From Pseudomonadota bacterium (GTDB lineage: Bacteria; Pseudomonadota; Gammaproteobacteria; JAKAQQ01): a DNA stretch of 64,000 bases. A model generated the notes under the pieces. It had not been told where the DNA came from and made no database searches. It worked only from the letters and a program-made list of their open reading frames with translations. A program made the translations under genes and the position numbers. Shown piece after piece: positions 30,952 to 38,988 of this stretch (position 1 is its first letter; the number at the start of each line of letters is the position of its first letter). The DNA is taken from positions 232,421-296,420 of the forward strand of contig JAJZYM010000001.1 in the NCBI GenBank assembly GCA_021798115.1. The letters run 5' to 3'.

Positions 30952-31554
30952 TCAGGCGTACCCGCCAGCGGCAAGGCGGCGGTGAAGAGGGCTCTCGCGC
31001 GGGAAACGGGCGCGCAGGAAATCCATCTGGTCTGCCACGATCCTCTTGCCCTTGAGGTAGATGAACTCCGCGTGCGTGGGGGCGAAAGGAACCGCGAGGA
31101 GTGCCATGCCGGCCTCCTCGGGGGTACGCCCCGCTTTGCGGTTGTTGCAGCGTTTGCAGGCGGTCACCGAGTTCGTCCAGCTGTCTTCCCCACCCCGAGA
31201 CAGCGGTCGAACATGATCGCGGGAGAGGCGCGAGGGTGGGAAGCGGCCCCCGCAGTAAAGGCAGATCCACGCGTCGCGGTGGAAGAGAGCCGCGTTGCTG
31301 AGCGGCGGAATGTAGGGACGGTACAGCCACGATCGGTGCGCGTCGTCGATTCGGGTGGCGAGGATGGCGTGCACGTCGAGGCGGCTTTGCCGGCCGCTCA
31401 GGGCGTTGATCCCACCCCGCAGACGGTAAAGGATGGTCCCGCTGGCGTAACAGACCTCGCCGAGGACGAGAAGACGCGCGGCCTCGGGATATTCCACCCA
31501 ACCGATAGGTTGTCCGTTCGGATCGGTGCGCAGGATCTGCCGGTGTCTGCTCAT
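30952..31554 (-). CDS. HNH endonuclease domain protein
   Basis: A 200-residue protein with a zinc-binding HNH nuclease domain in its second half: CLYCGGRF, then SRDHVRPLSRGGEDSWTN (DH and the asparagine of the HNH core), then CKRCNNRKAG. The first half (WVEYPEAARLLVLGEVCYAS and similar) resembles the N-terminus common in stand-alone bacterial HNH proteins linked to no fixed system. No methyltransferase or specificity gene is adjacent, so it is not obviously part of a restriction system. ATG 31554 is preferred, but ATG 31566 in the same frame is possible. It is divergent from pntAA. Confidence 0.85.
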   Translation of the reverse strand: MSRHRQILRTDPNGQPIGWVEYPEAARLLVLGEVCYASGTILYRLRGGINALSGRQSRLDVHAILATRIDDAHRSWLYRPYIPPLSNAALFHRDAWICLYCGGRFPPSRLSRDHVRPLSRGGEDSWTNSVTACKRCNNRKAGRTPEEAGMALLAVPFAPTHAEFIYLKGKRIVADQMDFLRARFPRESPLHRRLAAGGYA

Positions 31555-31611
31555 GGCTTTAAGCATACAGGACCGATGGGTTGGTGCGATCTTGGCGAAT
31601 CGCGAGGCCAC

Positions 31612-31617
31612 TATAAT
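31612..31617 (+). promoter_or_regulatory. Consensus -10 box upstream of pntAA
   Basis: A perfect TATAAT sits 47 bases before the pntAA start. The best -35 candidate, CTTGGC at 31591-31596, is at a 15-base spacing, which is short. The promoter region is shared with the divergent HNH gene. Confidence 0.55.
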
Positions 31618-31663
31618 CTTGGGGAAGCCGCAGTCCGGTCGGGGCCATTCTCAAGGTCGCTTC

Positions 31664-32788
31664 ATGATCCGTCTCCATGTCCCCTGCGGACGGCGCCCCG
31701 GCGAGAAACGTGTCCCCCTTGTGCCCGAACAGATCGCCCGTTTTGCCGAGTTGGGCTTTGCGGTCGCGATCGAAAGGGGTGCGGGCGTGGGGGCTTTCTA
31801 CGACGATGGCGATTACGCGTCCGCGGGGGCCGAGCTCGTCGGGCCCGAAAACCGGGTGCGGGCCGATGTCGTCCTCACCCTCGAGGGTCTGCCCGGCGAG
31901 GGCGAATGGAAGAGGGGGGCGCTCCTCGTGGGGCTCCTTCTCGAAGAGGCGGATCGCGAGCGTCTCGCGGCGCTCGCCGGCCGAGGCGTGGACACCTATG
32001 CTCTCGAATACCTGCCGCGTGTCTCCCGAGCCCAAACCATGGACGTCCTCTCCTCGCAGGCGACCTGCGCCGGCTACCACGGCGCGGTCTTGGCGGCCTC
32101 GGCCCATCGGGCCTTTTTCCCGATGATGACGACCGCGTTCGGGACCCTGAAACCGGCGCGTGTTCTGGTCCTCGGGGCGGGCGTTTCCGGCCTGAGCGCC
32201 CTCGCCGCCATCCGCCGCCTCGGCGCGGAAGCCTGGGGCTACGACGTCCGCCTGGTGGCGCGCGAGCAGGTTGAATCTCTCGGGGCCCGTTTTCTCGATC
32301 TCGGGATCGATGCGTCGACGCCCGAAGGCTATGCGCGGCCGCTCACCGCGGAAGAACTTCGCCGCCAGGACGAGGGGCTTCTCGAACGGCTCCCGCAGAT
32401 GGACGTCGTGATCACGACGGCACTTCTTTCCGGCCGCCGGGCCCCGGTGCTTCTCGAGGAACACCACGTGGACGCGCTTCCGTCCGGAGCCCTCGTCGTC
32501 GATCTTGCCGTCGATGGAGGTGGAAACTGCCGCCTGTCGCGGCCGGACGAAACCGTCGTACGGGGAGCGAGGCGCATTCTCGCGCCGCGTCGGCCGGCCG
32601 CGGGGCTTGCGCGTCACGCGAGCACCATGCTCGGCCGCAACTTTCACGCGTTTCTCGGACTTCTCGTCCGGGATGGCGAGTTGCGGAACGCGTCCGAAGA
32701 TTCCCTCCTTCGGGCCACCGCCCTGACTCTCGGCGGAACCATCGTCCACCCCGCCTTCGCGTCCTCCGCGCCGGAGACTCCTGCGTGA
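31664..32788 (+). CDS. pntAA: NAD(P) transhydrogenase subunit alpha part 1 (PntAA)
   Basis: NAD(H)-binding domain I of the proton-translocating transhydrogenase that makes NADPH at the expense of proton-motive force. The 374 residues include CGRRPGEKRVPLVPEQIA at the start, SSQATCAGYHGAVLAA in the middle and the Rossmann loop VLGAGVSGLSALAAIRRLGA. The alpha subunit is split here into a soluble part and a small membrane part, as in many proteobacteria. ATG 31664 gives the standard N-terminus. The stop overlaps pntAB by four bases. Confidence 0.95.
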   Translation: MIRLHVPCGRRPGEKRVPLVPEQIARFAELGFAVAIERGAGVGAFYDDGDYASAGAELVGPENRVRADVVLTLEGLPGEGEWKRGALLVGLLLEEADRERLAALAGRGVDTYALEYLPRVSRAQTMDVLSSQATCAGYHGAVLAASAHRAFFPMMTTAFGTLKPARVLVLGAGVSGLSALAAIRRLGAEAWGYDVRLVAREQVESLGARFLDLGIDASTPEGYARPLTAEELRRQDEGLLERLPQMDVVITTALLSGRRAPVLLEEHHVDALPSGALVVDLAVDGGGNCRLSRPDETVVRGARRILAPRRPAAGLARHASTMLGRNFHAFLGLLVRDGELRNASEDSLLRATALTLGGTIVHPAFASSAPETPA

Positions 32789-33078
32789 ACGATCTCGTCG
32801 TCCTCTATCTCGGGCTGCTTGCCGTCCTGGCCGGCTACGAACTGATCGCCCGTGTGCCGGCGCTCCTGCACACGCCCCTCATGTCGGCGACAAACTTCAT
32901 TCACGGGATCGTCGTAATCGGAGCTCTTGCCGCGCTCTTCACCGCACACGGAACACTCGCCGTTGCGGTGTCCTGGTGCGCGCTCGTGGCCGCCGCCGCC
33001 AACGTGGTGGGCGGGTTTGTCACGACCGAGCGCATGCTGCGCATGTTCCGAACGAGCCGGGAAGAAACGCCGCGGTGA
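32785..33078 (+). CDS. pntAB: NAD(P) transhydrogenase subunit alpha part 2 (PntAB)
   Basis: Small membrane subunit (97 residues) that forms the first part of the proton channel. The characteristic LLHTPLMSATNFIHGIVVIG sequence, from about residue 27, is followed by two further hydrophobic helices and a short charged tail (TERMLRMFRTS). GTG start overlaps pntAA and its own stop overlaps pntB, both by four bases, so all three subunits are coupled. Confidence 0.96.
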   Translation: MNDLVVLYLGLLAVLAGYELIARVPALLHTPLMSATNFIHGIVVIGALAALFTAHGTLAVAVSWCALVAAAANVVGGFVTTERMLRMFRTSREETPR

Positions 33079-34469
33079 GCTCAAGCGGCTTTCTCCTGGC
33101 GGGTGCGGACTTCCTGGCCGCCCTTCTTCTCCTCGTCGGCCTCAAGGCCATGAGCCATCCGCGTACGGCACGCCCGGGCGTTCTGGCCGCCGGGGCCGGC
33201 ATGCTTCTGGCCGTTCTTGCCAATCTCGTTCTCGATGCCTTTGGGCGTGGGAGCCTGACGCTCGCCTTTCTGGCCCTTGTCGCTCTTTTTGTGGGTGGCG
33301 CGCTTTCGGCGGTGCTCAGCCGCCGTGTGCCGATGACAGCGATGCCCGAGATGGTGGCCCTTTTCAACGGCCTCGGAGGAGCGGCGGCGGCGCTTCTGGT
33401 GTTTTCCCGTGTGCTCTCCGGGGGGACCCCCGGCCCCCTCGCCTTTGGGCTGGCCGTCTTTGCCGCTCCCGTCGGCAGCGCGTCCTTCGGCGGGAGCCTG
33501 GTGGCCGTGGCGAAACTCCAGGATTGGCGCCTTCCGACGGGCCGCCTGCCCGGGCGCCGGATCTTCACGGGGGCGCTGATGGTCCTCTCGTTCGCACTCT
33601 TCGCTCTGGCGCTTTTCGCCCGCGTCCCCGAGGTGAGGATCCTGAGCGCCGGGGGCGCCCTTGCGCTGGGCTTTCTCGGTGGGGTGGCGCTCACCCTGCC
33701 GATCGGTGGTGCGGACATGCCGGTCGTCATCGCGTTCTACAACGGGCTCACGGGTCTTGCGGTGGGCTTCGACGGCGTCCTTCTGCACAGCCCAGCGATG
33801 GTGGTCGCCGGTGTCGTCGTTGGGGCTTCGGGCACGATGCTCACGCGGCTTATGGCGCGTGCGATGAACCGCTCCTTGGCCGCGGTGCTCTTTCGCAGGT
33901 TCGGCTCGCCGGTTTCCTCTTCCGGGCCTGCGGAGAGTGAGCCCCTCGCGACCGATCCGGCAGATGCCGCCGTGGTTCTTGCCTACGCGCGTGAGGTTGT
34001 GATCGTTCCGGGCTACGGGATGGCTGTCGCCCAGGCCCAACACCGACTCCAGGATCTCGCCCGTCTTCTCGAAAAGCGTGACGTCCGTGTCCTCTTCGCC
34101 ATCCATCCGGTTGCCGGGCGGATGCCCGGGCACATGAACGTGCTGTTGGCCGAGGCGGGAGTCCCGTACGATCGCCTCCTCGATCTTGAGGAGGCGAACG
34201 CCGCCCTCGCCGTGGCCGACGCGGTTCTCGTCGTGGGGGCCAACGACGTGGTCAACCCCGATGCCCGCACCAACCCCGCAAGTCCTCTCTACGGCATGCC
34301 CGTTCTCGAAGTGACACGCGCTCCGCGCGTTCTCGTCATCAAGCGCGGGCGAGGACGGGGTTTCTCGGGCGTCGAAAACCCTCTCTTTACGGCTGACAAT
34401 GTCCGCCTCGTCTATGGTGACGCGAGCGACGTCCTCGGGCGGATCATCGCGTCGGTTCGGGAACTCTAG
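33075..34469 (+). CDS. pntB: NAD(P) transhydrogenase subunit beta (PntB)
   Basis: Membrane and NADP(H)-binding subunit, 464 residues. The first 270 residues hold about eight to nine membrane helices, including GGADMPVVIAFYNGLTGLAVG, the conserved transport helix. The C-terminal domain III has VIVPGYGMAVAQAQH and VLLAEAGVPYD, and VGANDVVNPDA is the NADP-binding site. GTG 33075 overlaps the preceding stop; the longer open frame upstream is a shadow of pntAB. Confidence 0.95.
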   Translation: MSSSGFLLAGADFLAALLLLVGLKAMSHPRTARPGVLAAGAGMLLAVLANLVLDAFGRGSLTLAFLALVALFVGGALSAVLSRRVPMTAMPEMVALFNGLGGAAAALLVFSRVLSGGTPGPLAFGLAVFAAPVGSASFGGSLVAVAKLQDWRLPTGRLPGRRIFTGALMVLSFALFALALFARVPEVRILSAGGALALGFLGGVALTLPIGGADMPVVIAFYNGLTGLAVGFDGVLLHSPAMVVAGVVVGASGTMLTRLMARAMNRSLAAVLFRRFGSPVSSSGPAESEPLATDPADAAVVLAYAREVVIVPGYGMAVAQAQHRLQDLARLLEKRDVRVLFAIHPVAGRMPGHMNVLLAEAGVPYDRLLDLEEANAALAVADAVLVVGANDVVNPDARTNPASPLYGMPVLEVTRAPRVLVIKRGRGRGFSGVENPLFTADNVRLVYGDASDVLGRIIASVREL

Positions 34470-34544
34470 GCTTCCCTGATCTTCGGGGCGAGACTAGAGA
34501 CCGCCGCCAGAATCCCCGGATGTGGGACGGATGGCACCGCCCTT

Positions 34545-34960
34545 GTGTACCGACAGCGTCAAATCTTCATTGAGCAAACAGGACCGCCTCGCGCCGCGCC
34601 ACACCTCGGCCGAGTTCGTCGCCTTTCTCACCGACGTGGTGCTCAACCCACCGCGTGGCCAAAAATTCACGTGATCGCGGACAATCTCTCCTCGCACAAG
34701 GCGGGCCCGGTCTGGGCGTTCCTCGCCGAGCATCCGAACGTGCACCCCCGACCTATTCCGCCAGGCTCAATCAGGTGGAACTGTGGTTCGGCAGGATCGA
34801 GCGCGACGTGATCACGCACGGCGTGTTCACCTCGGTCGCCGATCTGAAGAGAAAACTCATGCGCGATATCCGCTACTACAGCAAGGCCCCGCGCGCCGTG
34901 AAGTGGAAGTCCTCCGACACCAGCAAACGCCTCGGTACACCTTCAGTTGTTACAGGCCAC
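34545..34960 (+). pseudogene. IS630-family transposase remnant
   Basis: The C-terminal part of a DDE transposase survives in three frames. Frame 1 from about 34600 reads HTSAEFVAFLTDVVLNPPRG; a frameshift near 34663 leads to IHVIADNLSSHKAGPVWAF (second catalytic aspartate), and another near 34748 leads to TYSARLNQVELWFGRIERDV (catalytic glutamate) and a C-terminal helix. The N-terminal half is missing. Bases 34470-34544 and 34961-35045 hold nothing I can identify, and no terminal inverted repeats were found. The fragment is thus an inactive relic between pntB and the tRNA. Confidence 0.85.
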
Positions 34961-35045
34961 GAGCCACAGTGTTTGGTCGCCATCCATTGAAAGGAAAATT
35001 CCTCTTCAACTATCAAGGACTTATCTATCGGGACCTATCTATCAT

Positions 35046-35134
35046 TGGCGGAGAGGGTGGGATTCGAACCCACGTGACATTGCTGTCCATCCGATTTCGA
35101 GTCGGCGCCGTTATGACCGCTTCGGTACCTCTCC
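35046..35134 (-). tRNA. tRNA-Ser (anticodon CGA)
   Basis: Reading the minus strand, GGAGAGG at the 5' end pairs with CCTCTCC near the 3' end, followed by discriminator G and an encoded CCA. The D arm, a CTCGAAA anticodon loop (CGA at 35099-35097), a long variable arm typical of class II tRNAs, and a GGTTCGAATCC T arm are all present. It decodes UCG. The trb operon ends 39 bases upstream of its 5' end. Confidence 0.97.
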
Positions 35135-35148
35135 GCGTCCGGCGTAGG

Positions 35149-35154
35149 ATTTTA
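35149..35154 (-). promoter_or_regulatory. Possible -10 box of tRNA-Ser
   Basis: Minus-strand TAAAAT lies 15 bases before the tRNA 5' end, a good distance. Any -35 would overlap the end of trbI; none is clear. Confidence 0.4.
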
Positions 35155-35172
35155 CCATCCGGCTCTTTCTCT

Positions 35173-36351
35173 TTAGGGAATCGGACCCTGTTCGGGGGAC
35201 GGGAAGCGGATGGTTCGGGCGACCAGAACGTTGAAACGTGTTCCGCGCCGGATGATGATGGTGGGAGGCAGATCCTGGTCCCGCGCGAGAAGATCCTGAA
35301 CCGTCTGATCGAGGGCTTCGCCCGCCGCCGTGCCTGCGATCAACGGGGCCCCCGACGGGAGGACGAGCACCCGGTTGGTGTTGCCGGGTAACGCAGCCCC
35401 GAGTCCGGCCACGAGAAAAGAGGACCCGAACATCCGCCAAAAATGCGTGCGGACGAGATCGTGAAGCCCGGCGCCGCCACGTTGCCCCGCGGCTTCCATG
35501 CCCGGAAGTCGGATGCTGGCCCCGTCGGGGATCTCGATCCGGTCGAAACTCACAAAGATGCGCCTCTCGCCCGGACGCACGCTCTCCCCGTAACGGCCGA
35601 GGAGGAGTGATCCTGCGGGAATGAGGAGGGTGCGCTCATGGATGCTCCCGTAAACCGCGCGGCTCGTCCGCGCTTCGACAAGACCCGAGAGATCGCTCAC
35701 AAGCCGGGTCAGGAGGACGGCGGGGATCACGGTCCCGGGGAGGAGTACGTGCCCCCGTGGTGCGGGATGCAGCTGGACGCCACGGGCACGGGGGCTCTGA
35801 GCGGGCCCGTGCGCCGTCGTAAGGCGGGCGATGGGCTCATCGGTGTTGAGTGGCCAGAGTCCGACCGGTTGCGGCAGCGGCAAGGACGGGGCTCCGACGA
35901 CTCCGTTCTCTCCGTGTGCCCGGAGTCTGTTTCCTGACAAGAACAGGGCGCCGTGGGTGTTGTTCGGAGTTCCAATGTCGAAGGCGAGGATGGGGGCCGC
36001 GCGCGCTTGGGCCCGTACGCCGGGGAACGCTTGCGGAGGCCGCAGGCGATGTCGCCTCGGAGGCGGTTTCGCGGCCGCGGGTGGAGGTCGGGCGTGCCGC
36101 GGAGATGACGTCACAGGCGGGGAGCGGGGCGAAGACGTACGTTTGAGATGACGAAGAAACCTCTTCACCGAGGGACGAGCAAGCCCACGGAGGGAGACTC
36201 CAATCCGCGTGGGCAGTCTTCTGCCCGTTGCGGTGTCGAGCCCACCCTCGACGATCGTGGCCACGATGAGAGCCAGGAGAATGACAGCCAGCGCCCACCA
36301 GTGAAGGCGTCGGCTGAGCGGCGGTGGTGGGGAGTGATCCGGGGCCTTCAT
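35173..36351 (-). CDS. trbI: Conjugal transfer protein TrbI (VirB10 family)
   Basis: Core-complex protein spanning inner and outer membranes in a type IV secretion system. The 392 residues comprise a short cytoplasmic N-terminus, one membrane helix (LHWWALAVILLALIVATIVEG, about residues 16-36 in part), a proline-rich periplasmic linker, and the C-terminal VirB10 domain with LLPGTVIPAVLLTRLVSDL, IPAGSLLLGRYGE and FDRIEIPDGASIRL. It is the last gene of the minus-strand trb operon; ATG 36351 overlaps the trbG stop by four bases. Confidence 0.92.
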   Translation of the reverse strand: MKAPDHSPPPPLSRRLHWWALAVILLALIVATIVEGGLDTATGRRLPTRIGVSLRGLARPSVKRFLRHLKRTSSPRSPPVTSSPRHARPPPAAAKPPPRRHRLRPPQAFPGVRAQARAAPILAFDIGTPNNTHGALFLSGNRLRAHGENGVVGAPSLPLPQPVGLWPLNTDEPIARLTTAHGPAQSPRARGVQLHPAPRGHVLLPGTVIPAVLLTRLVSDLSGLVEARTSRAVYGSIHERTLLIPAGSLLLGRYGESVRPGERRIFVSFDRIEIPDGASIRLPGMEAAGQRGGAGLHDLVRTHFWRMFGSSFLVAGLGAALPGNTNRVLVLPSGAPLIAGTAAGEALDQTVQDLLARDQDLPPTIIIRRGTRFNVLVARTIRFPSPEQGPIP

Positions 36352-37097
36352 TGCAAGCGAAGGATTTTCACCCGGCGGTGACCGAGGACGAGGACGGCTT
36401 GTCGGAAGAGTCCGGGATAGATGATCGAGCGGCCCACCACGGTGTAGTCGACGAGTTGCGCATGCCCGTGCTGGAGAAGGAAGAGAGCAGGCAGACTGGC
36501 CGCATGCCGGCGGAAGATAAAGTAGGTTCTGTGTCCGATGGCGTAGACCTCCTGCGGGCGCCAGCGGGCGTGCCCGCGGATCAGAAAGCGCGTGTCGATC
36601 CGGGGGGACGGAGGTGGCAGGGAAGGATGAACGGGCGGTGACGTGGGACGCTCGAAAACCACGAGGGGCCGCGGTGTCCGCCAGCGCACTTCTTGGTCCC
36701 AGGGCGACCCGCGGGAGACGCTGGCCAGGAAAAGTTCGTAGCGGTGTTTGTTGGTGATCAGTGTGGCGGATGTCTCAAGGCCTGCGCGCACGGGCTTGAC
36801 GAAAATGTCCTCTGCGTCGCGTGCGACAATCCAGCGGACGGTGTCCCCGAGGGCAAAGACGAGCGGGTGTTCCCCGGGGCGGAGGGCGATGTCGGTAATA
36901 GCACCGGCGAGGGTGCGAACCGTGTAGATGCGCCCGGGACGGTAGCGGTAAACGAGCACACGCGCACCGGTCGTGGGGGCGCCGGGGAGCGCTCGCCCGT
37001 GGGCGCATGCGGGAGCGTTACCCAACACAAGGAAAAGGGTCAACAAGCCCGTAAGGACAAACTCAGAGTGTTTTCTCAAGCGTAAAGTTCGTGACAT
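36348..37097 (-). CDS. trbG: Conjugal transfer protein TrbG (VirB9 family)
   Basis: Outer-membrane-proximal core-complex protein, 249 residues. A signal peptide (VLTGLLTLFLVLGNAPACAHG) leads to a VirB9 N-terminal domain (IYTVRTLAGAITDIALRPGE, FALGDTVRWIV) and a C-terminal domain (RFLIRGHARWRPQEVYAIG, TYFIF). ATG 37097 lies 35 bases inside the end of trbF; no better in-frame start precedes the signal peptide. It matches the family in domain order but is shorter than the usual TrbG. Confidence 0.9.
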   Translation of the reverse strand: MSRTLRLRKHSEFVLTGLLTLFLVLGNAPACAHGRALPGAPTTGARVLVYRYRPGRIYTVRTLAGAITDIALRPGEHPLVFALGDTVRWIVARDAEDIFVKPVRAGLETSATLITNKHRYELFLASVSRGSPWDQEVRWRTPRPLVVFERPTSPPVHPSLPPPSPRIDTRFLIRGHARWRPQEVYAIGHRTYFIFRRHAASLPALFLLQHGHAQLVDYTVVGRSIIYPGLFRQAVLVLGHRRVKILRLQ

Positions 37098-37737
37098 ACA
37101 AACCGAGAGGATCGAGCAGCAGCGTGCGTCGATGACGCGGGCGGGCCAGCGTGTAGTTGAGTGTCAGGAGCCAGCTCGCACGCCGTTCACGATTCCCGCC
37201 GTCCGGGCGGGTGACCGTTTTGAGTCGGAGGATCGCCACCCCCTGAGGTAGGAGGCTGACCGCCCGCAGGCGGACCGTGCGGACAAGTGAGGGATCCTGC
37301 CGCAGGCGCGTGAGTGGTGCGCTGCGTGTGGCCCAAGCCTGGAATTCCCCGACCGCCGCTCCCCGCACGAGACGGTAATCGCGCGTGAGGTTCCGGGTCG
37401 TTAGGCCGGCATCGAGTGTCAGGAGGCGGATCGCCCAGCGAGCAAGAAAGTAGCGCAGGACGACCGCGTGGACGCGGCGTGCCGGCCGGGTCAGAACGAG
37501 GCTTGTCCGTCCGGACGGGTGGGCGACGACGACGTAGGGGCGATAGCGTACGGTCGGCGGACGCGCCAGCGCCGCCCAGGCGAGAAGAACGAGCGCAAGC
37601 GCCTGGACGAGCGTGAGAACAAAAAGCCTGTTGCGGGTGATCAGAACCGCACCGTAGCGTTCGAAGTGGCGAGCGCTCACTTCCGGGCCGAGACGGGCGT
37701 GCGGAGGAACCGCCGGGGGAGGAAGAGAGGCGTTCAC
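37063..37737 (-). CDS. trbF: Conjugal transfer protein TrbF (VirB8 family)
   Basis: Inner-membrane assembly factor of the secretion channel, 224 residues. A cytoplasmic N-terminus carries SARHFERYGAVLITRNR, followed by one membrane helix (LFVLTLVQALALVLLAWAAL is the core) and a periplasmic domain of the VirB8 fold (VLRYFLARWAIRLLTLDAGL; LRLKTVTRPDG; LTLNYTLARPR). GTG 37737 overlaps the stop of the 57-aa gene by four bases; longer versions would read into low-complexity Pro-rich sequence. Confidence 0.88.
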   Translation of the reverse strand: MNASLPPPAVPPHARLGPEVSARHFERYGAVLITRNRLFVLTLVQALALVLLAWAALARPPTVRYRPYVVVAHPSGRTSLVLTRPARRVHAVVLRYFLARWAIRLLTLDAGLTTRNLTRDYRLVRGAAVGEFQAWATRSAPLTRLRQDPSLVRTVRLRAVSLLPQGVAILRLKTVTRPDGGNRERRASWLLTLNYTLARPRHRRTLLLDPLGLYVTNFTLEKTL

Positions 37738-37907
37738 AGGTGGAAGAGTGCGACAAGCAGGAGGCGGATGAGGTAGCTCACGGTGGCCGCACCTCCCAGA
37801 AGGACGACAAAGGGCTGGTCTTTCCATCGGCGCTGAAGTTCGGCCCCGAAAAGGTGCGCAAGGTACGCCAGAGAGGTGTCCCGACGCGGGAGGGCGGAAG
37901 TGCGCAC
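37734..37907 (-). CDS. Small single-span membrane protein inside the trb operon (57 aa)
   Basis: Not recognised. It fills the space between trbL and trbF exactly: its GTG begins four bases after the trbL stop and its stop overlaps the trbF start. The product has a basic, helical N-terminal half (LAHLFGAELQRRWKDQPFVV) and one hydrophobic helix (VLLGGAATVSYLIRLLLVAL) at the C-terminus. It has no lipobox cysteine, so it is not a VirB7- or TrbK-type lipoprotein. A structural accessory role in the channel is inferred from position only. Confidence 0.62.
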   Translation of the reverse strand: MRTSALPRRDTSLAYLAHLFGAELQRRWKDQPFVVLLGGAATVSYLIRLLLVALFHL

Positions 37908-37911
37908 CGTG

Positions 37912-38988
37912 CTAGCCCGCGATCCAATCGGTGGCTCGGCCTGCAAGGCGCATCCCTCCGCTCCAGACGCCTTGACCGCTCGAACCTCTTCCGGACAAAA
38001 GATGCTGCACGATCGACGGAATCTGCCGCAGCAGCAACAGAATGAATCCCACAGCGAGAAGCACCGCGCAGTCGTAGAGAAGGAGCGAGACGGGCGCAAC
38101 GAGCGCTTTGACAGGACCGTGACCGTGGAGGAGGGTTGTCTGCCCTATGACCACGGTTTCGTGGAGCGCGAAAGTCAGCACGGGCACGATGAGCGCGACG
38201 ATGACCGCGGCAACAATCTTGTAGAACCCGACGCCGAGAAGAAAGCGGAACCAACCGTGCGCCAGCTCGGAGAGATAAGGAACGAGGAGACAGATAATCA
38301 AAAGCGGACCGAGCGCGACGGCGACGGCAGTGAGCGCTTCCGCCATGAAATAGATCCCGAGAAACCCGAGCCAGGCGGCAAGAAGCGCGACGAGCGCCAG
38401 GCCCAAAAGGATCGAGCCGAGGAGCACAATCCACAGCACCGCCGCCGTTCGCCGAAGATCCCATCCCAAAGCGGGAAGATGGCGGAGGGGAAGCGCACGC
38501 CAGAGTTCCCCGACGGCGTGGAGAAATGCTCGGGAGGCAACCCTGACAGGAGCGAGTGCAAGTCCGGATCCGTGCGTGTGCGCTGCGAGAAGCGTGTTGG
38601 CCACTGTGTCGAAACCACCGTCGAAGGCGTGAAGGAGCGGCCCGTAATCGTGAAGCACCCAGGCCACGAGACCCCAAAGCAGGATAAAACGGACCGCCGA
38701 GGCCACCGTGCTCTCGAGGCTCGCGGGATGCAGCGTGATGGCAAGCCCGCCGAGCGCGAGCATGAGCGATGTCAGGAGATAAAAGAGCGGGTGGGGTCCG
38801 GCCAGGACGAGCCGTCTCATCTTGCGTGCGAGACGGAACCCGCTTGCGCCGGTGGCGTGGATGAGGTGAGCCAGAAGCTGAGGGAGAGAAACGGCGAGAC
38901 GGAGCCCGTCTCCGGAAGACGTGGAGACCGCGGCGGTGATGTGTGGGCGTAGGTCGACACCAAGGACGCTGACCAGAAGGGCGCTCAT
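37912..38988 (-). CDS. trbL: Conjugal transfer protein TrbL (VirB6 family)
   Basis: Polytopic inner-membrane channel component, 358 residues. At least six hydrophobic segments are visible, among them PLFYLLTSLMLALGGLAITL, AAVLWIVLLGSILLGLALVAL, LTAVAVALGPLLIICLLVP (with the typical GPLLI sequence of TrbL/VirB6), and GFYKIVAAVIVALIVPVLTF. The C-terminal tail is Gly/Ser-rich and hydrophilic. ATG 38988 overlaps the trbJ stop by four bases. Confidence 0.9.
   Translation of the reverse strand: MSALLVSVLGVDLRPHITAAVSTSSGDGLRLAVSLPQLLAHLIHATGASGFRLARKMRRLVLAGPHPLFYLLTSLMLALGGLAITLHPASLESTVASAVRFILLWGLVAWVLHDYGPLLHAFDGGFDTVANTLLAAHTHGSGLALAPVRVASRAFLHAVGELWRALPLRHLPALGWDLRRTAAVLWIVLLGSILLGLALVALLAAWLGFLGIYFMAEALTAVAVALGPLLIICLLVPYLSELAHGWFRFLLGVGFYKIVAAVIVALIVPVLTFALHETVVIGQTTLLHGHGPVKALVAPVSLLLYDCAVLLAVGFILLLLRQIPSIVQHLLSGRGSSGQGVWSGGMRLAGRATDWIAG

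Noticed and set aside
30952-31554. HNH gene as part of a restriction or other anti-phage system
   Set aside because: Neighbours are a barrel protein, queD and pntAA; no methylase, helicase or sensor gene is linked.
30802-32274. 490-codon open frame on the plus strand across the HNH and pntAA genes
   Set aside because: It is antisense to the HNH gene and out of frame with pntAA, both of which have clear motifs; its sequence is Arg/Gly low-complexity.
35046-35134. tRNA-Ser as a proven attachment site of an integrative element
   Set aside because: No second copy of the tRNA 3' end was found and the trb genes lie on the 5' side, so there is no evidence of an att pair.
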